A stretch of DNA of 64,000 bases from Ampelocalamus luodianensis (taxonomy: Eukaryota > Streptophyta > Magnoliopsida > Poales > Poaceae). The position numbers and the translations under genes are program-made. The stretch is taken from positions 33,794,520-33,858,519 of the forward strand of contig CM070625.1 of assembly GCA_036346255.1 (NCBI GenBank), given 5' to 3'. This document shows positions 22,806 to 34,019 of the stretch, in pieces. Under the pieces are notes generated by a model, which worked only from the letters and a program-made list of their open reading frames with translations, ran no database searches and was not told where the DNA came from. Position 1 is the stretch's first letter. Each line of letters opens with the position of its first letter.

Positions 22806-22917
22806 AGTAGAACACCTTCTTTGTATCCTTGTCTCCTTGGGACGCAGTCGTTCTGACAGACACCATATCTCGATGGATCTCTCTTGCTTTGGAGCGCCTG
22901 AACGTCATCGCCGAGAG

Positions 22918-23722
22918 CAGTGACGGAGCTTGAGCAAATTCCTAAGAGGGGCCACCAAGAACTCGGCCGATCCTCCGAAAGAACTGAATCAAGAATCAAG
23001 AGGAACATTCTGTCCCTGGCAAGTCTGAGAACGTCCGTCCCTGACGGTGTCCCTGAATCAATGTTCCTAGATGCATTGTTAATTAATGTTCCTCTTGTTC
23101 CTAAGGGGGGACGGACGTTCTCAGGACACCGGCGATGAGCATCGCGGGAGGGTCGCCTTCTGCTCATTGTCATATACTATTACAGAAAGACATCACAAAA
23201 TTTACTTCAATAAATATCAAGCTTATATTGGCATTTTTTTACGGGAGCTTATATTGCCATTTCATCGAACACCTTGCTGACAAGAAAAATTCAGAAACAT
23301 CATTAGAGGAGGGAGTAAGATAGATAGGAGGAAGGACAGTGTTGCTTGCCTCTGTTGTTCTTGAAGTGCGTCACTGCCGCCATCGTGCAAGAGGGACGGC
23401 AAGGAGGAGGAGCTGTTGGTGGCGTCGGGGCAGTGTTGACGGCGAGAGGCCAACCTGGCGGCTCCTGGAGGAGGTCGTGGAGGAGCGGGAGCGCGGGGAG
23501 AGGAGGTGACAGCAAAGGAGAGCAGCCGACGGAGGGAGGCGACAGGGCGGCAGGCGGTTGGCGGAGGGGGGGGGGGGGAGGCGGAGGGGGAGCAGCCAGC
23601 GTCGGGAGGGAGGTGGACGGGGTAGGCGACGGGGTACTGCTACATACATGGTGTTGAATTTTTTTTCCTAAATTGCTCGGGGGGCCACGGCCCACGTTGA
23701 TCTAGCCCAAGCTCCGTCCCTG
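22918..23722. mobile_element. hAT-type non-autonomous element (805 bp)
   Basis: Inverted termini are CAGTGACGGAGCTTG and, in reverse complement at the right end, CAGGGACGGAGCTTG. The flanking 8-bp sequences GCCGAGAG (22910-22917) and GTCGAGAG (23723-23730) differ at one base; 8 bp is the hAT duplication length. No transposase frame is present. The interior has a 17-bp inverted repeat (CTGAGAACGTCCGTCCC near 23026 and its complement near 23107) and a 10-base G run near 23570. Confidence 0.78.
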
Positions 23723-23730
23723 GTCGAGAG

Positions 23731-24597
23731 AGGAAAGGTCCACTCCCTTCTTTGTATCCTTGGGACACCGGTTGCCATTTTTGTGAGCCAAGCTGGTGCA
23801 GACAGTGGGGAGGGGGTTAATGCCCCTGATGCTCGGAAGGAAATTTACTGGGGGTGCCTCGCGGTGAGGCTCTCCCCCATCACATTTTCTTCCCTGACGT
23901 TTCGTGTTGTTCGACCGGTGTGAGCTACCCATGCCTCGATTATTGTCAATTCGAATGCTCTTCTCGGGATTTGTGCACAGGTGGTAGGAGCCGCAGGATC
24001 TAGGGCAACCATCAGTAGAGTGGGTGGTGCCGCACCCCATGTGATCGGTGCCGCCACTGGCATAGGAGAAGCTGCCTGCGTGCCCCGGGCGTACAGCACC
24101 GTCGTCGGCAGAAGGGCGGATAACGGAGTACCACTGGTGCGCGATTCCGCATACAGCAAAGTGGCAGCTGCCGGAGCGCCACCGACACTCAACGCCGCCG
24201 CCGTCGGCAGAGGTGTCGGTGCCTGTGCCGGATCGATAGCAGCGCAGCCAACGTGGAGCCCTGTCCTTGGTTGGAAGAATCTAAATATGTTTCTGAATGT
24301 TCCACGCTTATAGGAATTGAATAAAAAAATTTTAGGTGACTTAAAAATAGAAAATCTGATAAAAGAATTGCTTATGTTTTGAACTGTCCAATCAAAGAAT
24401 CAACAATTCAGATCATTCGCTCGCGAAACCTTGATCATATCAGAAGTTTGGTTCTTCGATTAACATCTGGCGTGATCTACCAGTACAACATCCATGCATT
24501 GAGAAGTAAGCAACCATCTCTTCAATTCAGGCTACTGAACACCGACACGCCGAATCATGCATGTCGATAGGCAGCGAGATACACATGGATATTGTTG
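23731..24597. other. unassigned sequence
   Basis: Overlapping frames exist on both strands at 23845-24310 (Ala/Pro-rich, GC-rich) but none carries a motif I recognise. The part from 24310 to 24597 is AT-richer and would include the 3' flank of the inhibitor gene. Confidence 0.4.
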
Positions 24598-25169
24598 TTA
24601 GTGTGATTGGAGCAACCTGGTGATGGCTATGGCGACGCTGCAGAGGCGGTCGACGCTGCGGTTGCGCGCGGTGAGCACGTTGCGATGCTCCCGCTGCCGT
24701 ACGGCCTGGCACCCCTCTGGCACAGCTTCACCTCCGCCTGCCCGGCGCCCACCAGCACGGCCGCCTCGTCGAACGCGCCGGCGTCCAGCGCCGCTGCCGC
24801 GTCGCCCAGCTGGTCCACCGCCGCCTCGTACCGCTCCTCGCAGTCCTCCAGGCACTGCTGCAGCTCCACGGTCTTGTTCTCGAGGCCCTCGAAGTCGTAG
24901 ATGCGGGACAGGTGCGCCGCCGTCTCCGTCGCGTTCTCCTTCGCCAGCAACACGGCCGCGCGCGCCAGCCCGCGAGTGTCCACCGGCGTCGCCCAGGCCG
25001 CCGGGTCGGACGACAGCGCGTCCATGCACAGCTCCGCCTGCGCGCCCGCGCTCTTGCACGTCTCCTCGAGGCTGGCCGGCGCGGACGACGACGGCGATGA
25101 CGACGGCACGACGGCGACGGCGACGGCGACGAGGCAGAGGATGGTGGTGATCAGATAGGAGGGAGCCAT
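24598..25169 (-). pseudogene. pectin methylesterase/invertase inhibitor (PMEI) gene with one frameshift
   Basis: Plant invertase/pectin methylesterase inhibitor family. These small secreted four-helix proteins bind and block pectin methylesterase or invertase in the apoplast or vacuole. The start MAPSYLITTI is followed by a hydrophobic signal peptide (about residues 5-21). Cys at positions 38 and 48 fit the first disulfide hairpin; C106, C110 and C150 follow, with LQQCLEDCEERYEAAVDQL as the family core. After LCQRG (residue about 153, C-run at 24712-24715) the frame shifts; the next frame carries the expected family C-terminus (NVLTARNRSVDRLCS) to a stop at 24598, about 190 residues in total, the usual size. 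One base lost from a short homopolymer explains this. It could be a sequencing error or a very young pseudogene. No introns are seen. Confidence 0.85.
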
Positions 25170-25769
25170 TGGTGCGTATGTATATACGCCCTTGTGGTGG
25201 TGTTATTATTGCTAGCGTTGCTCTGATCGATGGGTTGCTTAGTCTTGGAGAGGAGGCATGCATGGCTTCTTTATGCTGCGAGCTTTCGCTAATTTTAGGT
25301 TCGCGGAGGTGGTTGGGCAATTGCGAGTGTGTGAGCGTATCCGTTCGGTGGTTATATTGTTCCACGGCGAGGGGGAAAACATGGTGTTCTTTTTTTTTCA
25401 CGGTTCAGAAAATCGGTTGCCCAACTGATTTTTTGAACCGTTCTTTTTAATTTTGGCTGATTTTTTTAATTCAAAATTTGATTTGAAATTTTTCAATAAT
25501 TAGTCATATCGGTTGTATAGGATCCCCTGTTAAAAATTTAAAAACCGGTTATCGAACCCTGGCTTTTTCTATGACTTGGCAACATTACTTAGAGTCCGTT
25601 TGGAACGTAAGAAAAAAAAACATGGTGATAAAAAAAGTATTAAATAACAATAGGAATGCAAGTGCAAAAGTTGATATCATCATATTATGGGCTGTTATTC
25701 ATACAGCATATCTATGTGGCTAAACTTTATTCACCAAGTACCTTATCTCAAAAGCTTCCACGGTTCTCT
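25170..25769. other. upstream region of the inhibitor gene
   Basis: No gene is seen. The TA run GTATATAC at about 25180 is too close to the start codon to be a confident TATA box. An imperfect hairpin lies at 25401-25440 (CGGTTCA with an AAAATCGGTTG arm, and the matching CTGATTTTTTGAACCG). The stretch continues AT-rich up to the CRM-like element. Confidence 0.4.
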
Positions 25770-25774
25770 GCTGG

Positions 25775-26731
25775 TGATGAGGACATCAAATCTAAGGATG
25801 CAACCACTGCTTTGACCTGCTGCACTGCATCCTCTACTTCAACAACATCTTCGTCAATAGGACTTTCGGCTAATGCAAGATCATATTACCCAATTGGATC
25901 GAGCTACGTCTACATGCCATGGTGCTACGTCTACATACCATGGTATTATGTCTACAAGCCATGGTGCTACTACATGTGCCAAGCTGGATACGTTTGGTCA
26001 GATCAGTTCGGAATCAGCCTAACAGCACCAACTTCAAACGGGCATAACTTTCACATACAGAGTCCGTTGGGGGTCAACGAGTACTTGATTGAAAGCTTAT
26101 TTCGTCCTCTTTCCAACGGATCTGGCCTCATATTTAAATTCCTTCTGGACTGATCGCAATCATCTAAAGAAGGCGTCATATCACCTGTTTGGGCCAATCT
26201 GGGCCTTGTAATCGAACTCAACTTGGCCCATATGCCGGCGGCCCACCTAGAGGCGTGGTTACTGCTCACGTGAACAGTAACCTGCGAGTTTAGTACCTCC
26301 CTTCTAGTTCCTTTAGATTTGTGGCTCCTCGTTCCCTATTTAAGGAGGCCGCACCCCTCTAGTTTTCTTGGATTTTGTTTAGTTAAAAGTTAGCCTTGTT
26401 GCAACTTCGTGTATTGGCTTGTGTCGACTAGACCAACCATAATACCGCTTCAAAATCCCAACTCAATTCAATATTTCAATTCTTATTTGCAATTTCAGAT
26501 TGCTTTATCTTTTTCTTGCGTGCTTCTTCGGTGTATGCAGGAATCGACCTTCGTGGTCAGGTCATCCGGGTATTCGTGCACGGTTGATAATGACTTGTCA
26601 ATCAGTTCAGCGATTGCGTGGTTTCGAGCCTTGCGTGTCCGTAGCCAGGATCGTGAGATTTGAGCGACGACTACCGAACTTATCGTTCTCATCGAAAGAT
26701 CGGGCCAACAATCAGACCTTCGGGTTCATCA
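25775..26731 (+). repeat. 5' LTR of the CRM-like element (957 bp)
   Basis: TG/CA termini with a 6-bp perfect inverted end (TGATGA / TCATCA). TATA-like CTATTTAAGG at 26336-26345. It contains the same coding-like tail as the 3' LTR (see 43663-46054), which has no upstream gag here. Confidence 0.88.
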
Positions 26732-26733
26732 GC

Positions 26734-26745
26734 TGGTATCAGAGC
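26734..26745 (+). promoter_or_regulatory. primer binding site of the CRM-like element
   Basis: A perfect TGGTATCAGAGC, complementary to the initiator Met-tRNA 3' end, two bases after the LTR. Confidence 0.92.
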
Positions 26746-28278
26746 TATAGTTCATCGGTGAGAAATTTTTTTTCCTACAGTCCACATAGCCGAAAATTAA
26801 AAAAAATATATAGGTTAAGTTCATCGTCCAAACCAATTTGTGCCTTTGCAATTTCTTTTTTTAGTTTGCGTTGTTGAATTGTCGTTGCATCGTCGAGTCT
26901 TGTGCTGGTTTCTGTCTAGATTGGTCTAGTTTAGATTTTTCTTGGAAATCGACTAGGGCGTGCTGTCGTTTGGGCATTAGGGTTCATCAGCCTGGGGGCG
27001 CCGCCTCCCCTGGTTTCTTTGCCGCATCGCCGTTTTGCTGTTCTTCAGCGTGTCATCCAACCTCAAGTCACACAGAGAGCAAGGCAGCAGGCTACACAAA
27101 AAAAAAGATACGAGAAAAAAATATAGCAGATCTGTTCCACCACCACCGTCACGCTTGTCGCGCGTTTCTTCGCTCGATCAGTGTTGTCCCTGAGGCTTCG
27201 TCGCACCATCACATCGATCCGAAGCAAAGGCCGAAGCGAAATCGCGCTGTGTTCGCCCGTCCTCGGTCAAAGAGTGCGTCTGCATCTCACGAGAGCATCG
27301 TTCCCGGGGGCAGTTTATCACCGGCCAAAGCGAAATCAACTTCATCCGTTGCGTCCGCATCGCGCTCGTCCCTTAGCGCGCAGCACGACTGGTGAAGGCG
27401 TGAAACCCCAAGGTGCCCTGCGCGCCGTTTCTCCAGCAAGCTTCATCCACCTGCACAGGTTCCAAAAGAAATTATTTCTTTATTAAATTTCACCAAGCAA
27501 GCTTCTGTTACGTGAAGCTCCTCCCGATTTGGTAGTATTGGTGAATTCTTTGCTAAGTCCACACGAGAAGCATACCAAGAGTTAAAGATCTTTGATTCAA
27601 AGAAAAAAAAAAACAGGTTGCTGTTTGCTACAGTAAAACTCGGTTACTGTAGCAGGCCGAGAAGAAAAGGCTGCTTCCTGTTCTCGGTAGTTTTCTGAGG
27701 AAAAAAAAGAGATCGGCCTGCGCAGTGCTACAGTAGAAACGGTTACTGTAGCAAAGGAAAAAAAGAAAAAGCATAGGGAACAAAAAAAAAGAGAGTAAAA
27801 AAAGATCGTCCTGCGCGTGCTACAGTAGAAACGGTTACTATAGCGCTAAAGTAATTTGCATGTTGCCGCAGTATTTTAGGCACTGTAGCAGCCGAGGGTA
27901 GAAAAGTGCTGGTTCTCGCGGGCTTTCCGAGGTAAAAAAAAAAGAAGGAGAAGAAAAAAAAAGAGAAAGAAAAAAAAGGAAAAAAAAAAAGAAAGAGAAG
28001 AAGACGAAGAAGAAGAAAAATTCAGAGCTACGTCCTTTCTTGATATTTTTTTCCGTATTCAGTTGGGCATAATTCATTCATTGCTCGCTTGCGTTGATGG
28101 TTCTTGTGCTAGTCCGCTGTTGTTGCTACTAGTCGTTCTTGTGAGTTGCTCTAGCTAGGCTTGGTTTAGACTAGGACCAGCACTTGTGACTAGTACTTTG
28201 AACTACTTTTCAACTTTGCATACTGAATTGAATAATTGATATTCCTTTGCTACATACTAGCCTTCCGAGCTCCACTCC
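26746..28278 (+). other. leader of the CRM-like element, left part
   Basis: No gene is supportable. It includes GA/A-rich purine tracts (27945-28020) and a series of hairpins at 27627-27889. The leader continues after the Tekay insertion at 43448-43662. Confidence 0.7.
27627..27889. repeat. series of four related hairpins in the leader
   Basis: GCTACAGTA pairs with TACTGTAGC around a 7-9-base loop at 27627-27653, 27727-27752 and 27819-27844 (third: one base changed, TACTATAGC). A degenerate fourth is at 27864-27889. The stem is 9 bp. The hairpins are separated by purine-rich spacers. Confidence 0.7.
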
Positions 28279-31200
28279 TGTAACATCCCATTATTGGACT
28301 TGTGTTTCAAATGTAAGAAAATGGCTAAGAATTAAAACTTTTTCTTACATCGTGTATTTCCTGTTATACCAAACAATTCTTGTACAAGGGATTATGGAAA
28401 TACAAGGTCACAAGTCTATTTGATCCAAACTATGATATCCCAAAAATAATCTTGTCAAATATTGTGATCATCATTGGGAAATATTTTTCCTAAGTTTCTG
28501 TGGTGGTATGTGGCCCCTCTGAAAAATTTCATAATTTTTAGAAATTGTTTGAATATTTTTAGGGGCAGTCAAACCTGAAATCAGAGCCTTGCAGAATTTT
28601 TGGAGATTTATTCACAGTATAAAAACCTCTGAAAATTTTACACAAGGTTAATGTCCGAGTTAGCAAGCTCCTGTCAAAATTTCATAATTTTTGGAGTTGT
28701 TTTGCTACCTCAAATAAATCCTCAAAGTCTCTGTTCTAATTTAAAAGTCAAAACCTAAATTCACTGTGCGTTGGGTTCGAGTCAGACTCGGACTCAAGCC
28801 AATCGACTCGGTCCACTCAACTAACTGCACCGAGTCTCTCCTTTAAAAGCGCGCATTGAATTTCAACCGTTGGATCGCGATCGCGCGGCCCTTATTCTTT
28901 TAAACAATCGGACCTTCCGGTAGCTTGGTTGAGTTTCAACCGTTGGATCCCCATCCAACCGCCCTGATTCACTGAGACGATCGGACCCTCCGGTTGTTGG
29001 TTTGAGTCGGAGCCGTTGGATTAAAATCCAACGCTCGCTTGTCCCTCTGTTGTAAACCACGTTTGCGACGTGGGGCAATCTGAGTCGTTCATTTCTAATC
29101 CTAGGGCTTGCGATCTCCTTCGTTGTGTTTTAAACCTCAGAGGCGTGGCGTAATCTCAGCCGTCCGATTTAGATCGTAGGGCTCAGGGCCGCCCGAGCCT
29201 TTCCTCTGGTCATTTTCAACCTCTAGGCGTGCATGAACAGTGAGGGAGGGATGGCAGTGTCAAATCGTGCTTCCTACGCCCGCCCTAGTCGACAGTAAGG
29301 GTCGTGGGAGACACATTCGGCCGTGCCACACCCTAATGCACATCTTCTACCTTTTTCCTTGTCGGCGCACCTTGTGCTCTGTGCTTTGCCGCCCGAAAAG
29401 CTTTAGGTCCAAACCCTAATGCCTTCAAAGCCTTATAAGCACCTAGCACACTTCCTGGTGTCTCTTTAGACCACCCTTAAGCTCCATTTACAGTATTGGA
29501 GCTTAACACCTCAAAAATGGCAAGTCGCCATTATTGACCCGAAGAGCTCCATTGGTGTTCTTGGTGTTCCAGTGGTTCTCCTTCACGTTTCTTTACCCTA
29601 TTCTTATCTCCTTACTATCTTGAGCATTTCCCCTCACTTAATGTTGGATTTGATTCTCAGAATTGTCCAATTTGGGGTTTGTTCAAATTCACTAAATTGG
29701 TCATCTTCTTCTCACTCAAGTGAGTGCTCCATTTTCAAATTACTGCTCATGTAGCTTCTGTGGACCATAATGAAGCTGTATTGATGTTTTGGTATCACTC
29801 ACTTGGCTCAGGGTGCCATTTTCAACCTTTCTTCTCCAAGTCCGGCAAGCCTCCACCGTGGACCAGCTTCTCCGGCCATCTTTGAAGCTTCTCTTCATCA
29901 AGGTAGCTTCTTATTAGTCCCTAGAGGCTCTGGCACCCGCTTTTTGGATCGCAATGAGCTTTGCTATTTTCGTGTTTAGCAGTAGAGCTCCATTTTCGTT
30001 TTTCCGGCTAACCGGCGTTCTGGTCTCTCACCGCCGGCAAGAATGCCACCATTAGGTTCGTAGTGCTATTGCGATTCCATTTTAGTTCTTAGTCGGCGCC
30101 GCCGCGGCCAGTGTCACCGGCGACGAGCCGTTAAAGTTTCTCGGTGGTTTGCTGGCGAGAACTCCTATTTTCGTCAGTTGGTTAAGGCACATTAATTACC
30201 TTGTGATTGCTAATCATTAGTTCATTAATGGTGTCTTAGTCTATGTCGTTGAGCCACTGACAGTGGGCCCAACATCCTCAAACCACCCTCTGGCGTAATC
30301 CCGTGCGCGTCGGACATCATTAATGCCTAATTATTGGTTAATTAAGGTGTCGGGGTGTTCGCTGTCGGAAATTCACTTTTGAGTCTCTGACGTGCGGGCC
30401 CTCCAATCTCTTTAATCACCTCTGTGCTAGTCATTAGGACACATTAATTACTAATCATTATCAATGATTGGTGTTTAGTAGTTAATCGTTGTCTTAATGC
30501 AACCCTATGTCTCACTGACATGTGGGTCCCCTTTTAAAATCCTCTCCGCGCACTTAAATCCCATGCGTAGCGCTTGATTGATCGTAGACCGTCGATCCCG
30601 TGATCAACGACCCAGATCTAGAGTACATTCGGACCCTCTGGTTGCCTCCATCATTCTTGACCGTCGGTCTTGAGATCAACGGCTGAGATCTGATATGCAT
30701 TCGGACCATCCGACTGTTGGTGCGCTTTGGACCGTCCATCTGCAGATCAGCGGCTGTGATTGGCCCAAGCAACCGCACCGTCCGGATGCCTTCCATCACG
30801 TGCGCCGTTGGATCTTGATCCAACGGTGGGCTTCTTTTAGATGTTGCGCGCGTGCACTATTCTCGGCGCGCGTGACCCGTAGGATTTTAGATCAAGGGTT
30901 GTTAAGCGTCCACGTCTTATTCTGTGGATTAGGTTTGTCTGTATTTCAGTAAGTAATTATTTCACAACTGAAAATGGTATAGAAACTTTAGAAATTCATA
31001 ACAAATTCATTTTTAACCCTTTTTAGGTAATTCCAACTGTAATAAATTCTTTTATCACTTAAGTTTAATATAAAAATGCAACTAAGTGTATTTCAGTAGC
31101 AGAAAATTGTATAACTAGAAATAACTTGAATTCTGTCATTTTGAATATTCCGTAAATAGATTTGGACTTGAAAATGCATATCTTTTCTCAGATAAATCCA

Positions 31201-33306
31201 ATTTGTGCAAAATCGATTTTGTTAATTTCCTCCGTTAGTGTACTTTAATATGAAATAGGTTTTTAGCATAATTAAAGCTCTGTAAAGTAACTTGCATTAG
31301 ATTTACAATTTAGAAAAATCATAAGTAAATGTGTATAACTCCAAATTTAGTAACTTCGACTTTGTTGTTATTAGGATGTCATAATCTTCTTGCTATAAAA
31401 ATTTCAGACCTTAGACCATTCTGGAAAATTTCACATGAACAGCATTTATTAATTAATTAGGTTGATTTTAGGTCGAGGCGAGTATTTTGTCCATATCTTT
31501 TGCATGTTAAGTCCAAATTGCATGATTTTTGTTCCTAAAATTATCTAAAATCATTCTCTAGCTGCTGTATAAATTTCATTAGATTTGGATGTCTTTTGTC
31601 TGTCGGAGTTTATTTGGTGTTCTTCGCTCTTATTGGTTTATCGCCTTTTCGCGTTAGGGTTCAAGACAATATTGTGATTGATTCGAGCCACGACCATCGA
31701 TTCTCGTGACTCAAGAAGGCAAGCTGATGTAGCATCATTTGATCATATTGTTTCTACTATTTTCAAATTCTAATATGTTGTTTGCAAATTCTATGTATGC
31801 ATTGCTATGTTGTTTTAAACTATTGTCGATAGTTGGCCCAAAGAGTTGCATTATCGTGAGGAAATGTTGATTCCTCAACCATCGAGCCTAGGTTACTTGC
31901 TGTGATTTTGGGTTCATTGGATGGACCCTTGTCACTTAGTAGTTACATGTCATTATGCTTAGCCATGCTTAGCCATCGGTAGAAATGGGCGTTATCGACT
32001 TGTCGATAACCTTGATTACACAAACTGTTATAATCAGATATTTCAGCCTTGTGCTATGTCTAAATTGCAAAACTAAAACTAAAAATGAAAACAATTTAGA
32101 CTTGGGCACAATGTTAAGATGGTGTGATCTTTGGGTGTGAATGGAATGGTGCCCGGTCGCTTAAGGACCGAACTACTTGTGAGTATCTCATTATCCGAGC
32201 ATTCTGCGTGCTAACCACACTAGAGGGTATGGGACCTCTCTAGCTGAGTACTTTGGGGTGTGTTAATTAATGAGCCGCGAACATGGACGCGCGTTTGGGG
32301 AGAGGAGCACCACGAGGTCCGGTGTATCTCGCCCACGATGGGTCCTTGTGATCCATATTTCGCCGACAGACACTAAGGATTAACCCCATACGTATGCGTC
32401 TCTTGATTAGCATATTCCATTGGAAAGGGTTCAGAGGACTTAGCCGTGCCGCATACCAAAGGAAGTGTGCTTAATAGCTTGGCAAAAGGCGATCCAAGTG
32501 TGGTACATTGGTACACCCTCACAGGATTACAAACTATTCGAATAGCCTCGTCATAGGTTATGGACACGCTTGGATAAGCTTTTCAAGAGTTAGACTACAA
32601 CCTTTTAAAATTAAAACTTGATGGGTGGTATGAATCAGGGATTCATGCTATTTGTGGTAGCTAATGGGTTAGTCACTTCTAGGTGGTTACTTTTAATATT
32701 GTTACTCGTTGTTATTTCAATGCTTAAAAACTGATTTGTCAAATTGCTTTCAACCTATTACATTATCGCAAATGAAACTTGCTTTGCGTGTCCAAAGGAC
32801 CATATAACCAAATTCCTTTGATACAGCTTTCATGTAGCTATGTATAGGCTTGTTACTCATAAGTCTTGCGAGTACATTATTGTACTCACCTGCATTGCTT
32901 GTATTGTGCAGAGGAAGGAAGTGAGTCCGATGGGCCTCACTTTTGTGAGTTGTGCTGTGGCAGTGTGTGGGGCGATTAGCTTGGCGGCCCGGTCGGTTGC
33001 CCTGTGGTGTTATGTGGCTAACCGGTCGTCTTTTGGGTTTAAGCCATCTTATGGCAACTTTTGCTTCCGCTGTTACTTTTGATACTCTTGTCATTTGGCC
33101 GGCCAGCTGTGTTGTAATAACTTATATTATGTATGTCTTTGGTAGACTTGTTATATTCTGTATGGAATTGATGCACGCTTTGGTATGATGTATGTGTGCG
33201 CGTTTTCGGGAAGCACATATCCATCGAGACCGCTGGTTATTCTATTTGTGATACTAGAACCAAGTGGAAGGTTAAGTATTACAAGTTTAATAAACCTGGT
33301 CTCACG
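28279..33306 (+). repeat. 5' LTR of the Tekay-type element (5,028 bp)
   Basis: A TATA-like TTATAAGC lies at 29433-29440, conserved in the other copies (39570, 48837 and 10252 areas). Compared with the other two long LTRs this one lacks about 25 bases at 32277 (GTGGTGGGTTGCAT... in the others). The final base of CACA is changed to G. Confidence 0.9.
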
Positions 33307-33310
33307 AGTT

Positions 33311-33325
33311 TGGCATCGTGAGCCA
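33311..33325 (+). promoter_or_regulatory. probable primer binding site of the Tekay-type element
   Basis: TGGCATCGTGAGCCA lies 4 bases after the LTR. It resembles the Met-tRNA site TGGTATCAGAGCC with changes and one extra base. Confidence 0.55.
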
Positions 33326-34019
33326 TACTCGACCAGAAAACCCTAGCTTGGTCGTCCCTAGTATATTTTGAAAACTTACTTTCTAAGTGTCAATTGTTTC
33401 ATGGAAATCTTAAGTAAGTTCTCAGATTTTACTTCTTATCTATCTTAGCTTGCTTATCTCACCTTATTCTAAATTGGATTTAAGAAGCTGATTTTCCCCT
33501 CATCTTCTTTCAAAAGATAGTTGTTAATCGAGTAGAGTGGTTTTGGGTAAATCATGAGAGTTATAAAATGAAAGTGTTGGATGTCTTGTGAAAATTAGAA
33601 GTTCCTGAAGCTACAAATTTTGGCAAGAAGCTTGATGGAGAAAATCTGGACAGCAAGCAGAAATTTCTGGACAGCTAGCATTTAACTAGTAGAAGATGCT
33701 GAAAATGAGAGGTTAATTCAACTAAAACTTGTGGGAATAAGAGGGTAAGAAGTGATATGAGTTAGCTAAGTGTCTAACCTTTCTTTAGTTAATTTCACCT
33801 TGTTTCTAGCTGTTTCAACACAAGTTAATGTTCTGAAATTTGCCTCCTAAAAATTGATTACTCGCTCTTCCATAATGAAAGTTAGTCATAATAGGAAGAT
33901 GGGTTTTATCTCCGTGACCTTGCTGCAATTTTATGTTGATACTTGATCGATTAAAGTTTGTTTTGTAGAGTGGTGAGTTGTTTTTTTGTCTCCTGTTCCG
34001 GAGTTGTGTTTAACCTATT

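Noticed and set aside
23981..24313. GC-rich plus-strand frame of about 110 codons
   Set aside because: It overlaps two opposing frames with no motif; treated as unassigned.
32750..33094. 114-codon minus-strand frame in the Tekay LTR, repeated at 42884-43228
   Set aside because: It is near-identical only because the two LTRs are copies of each other; the solo LTR at 47656-52718 does not keep it open, so it is unlikely to be a gene.
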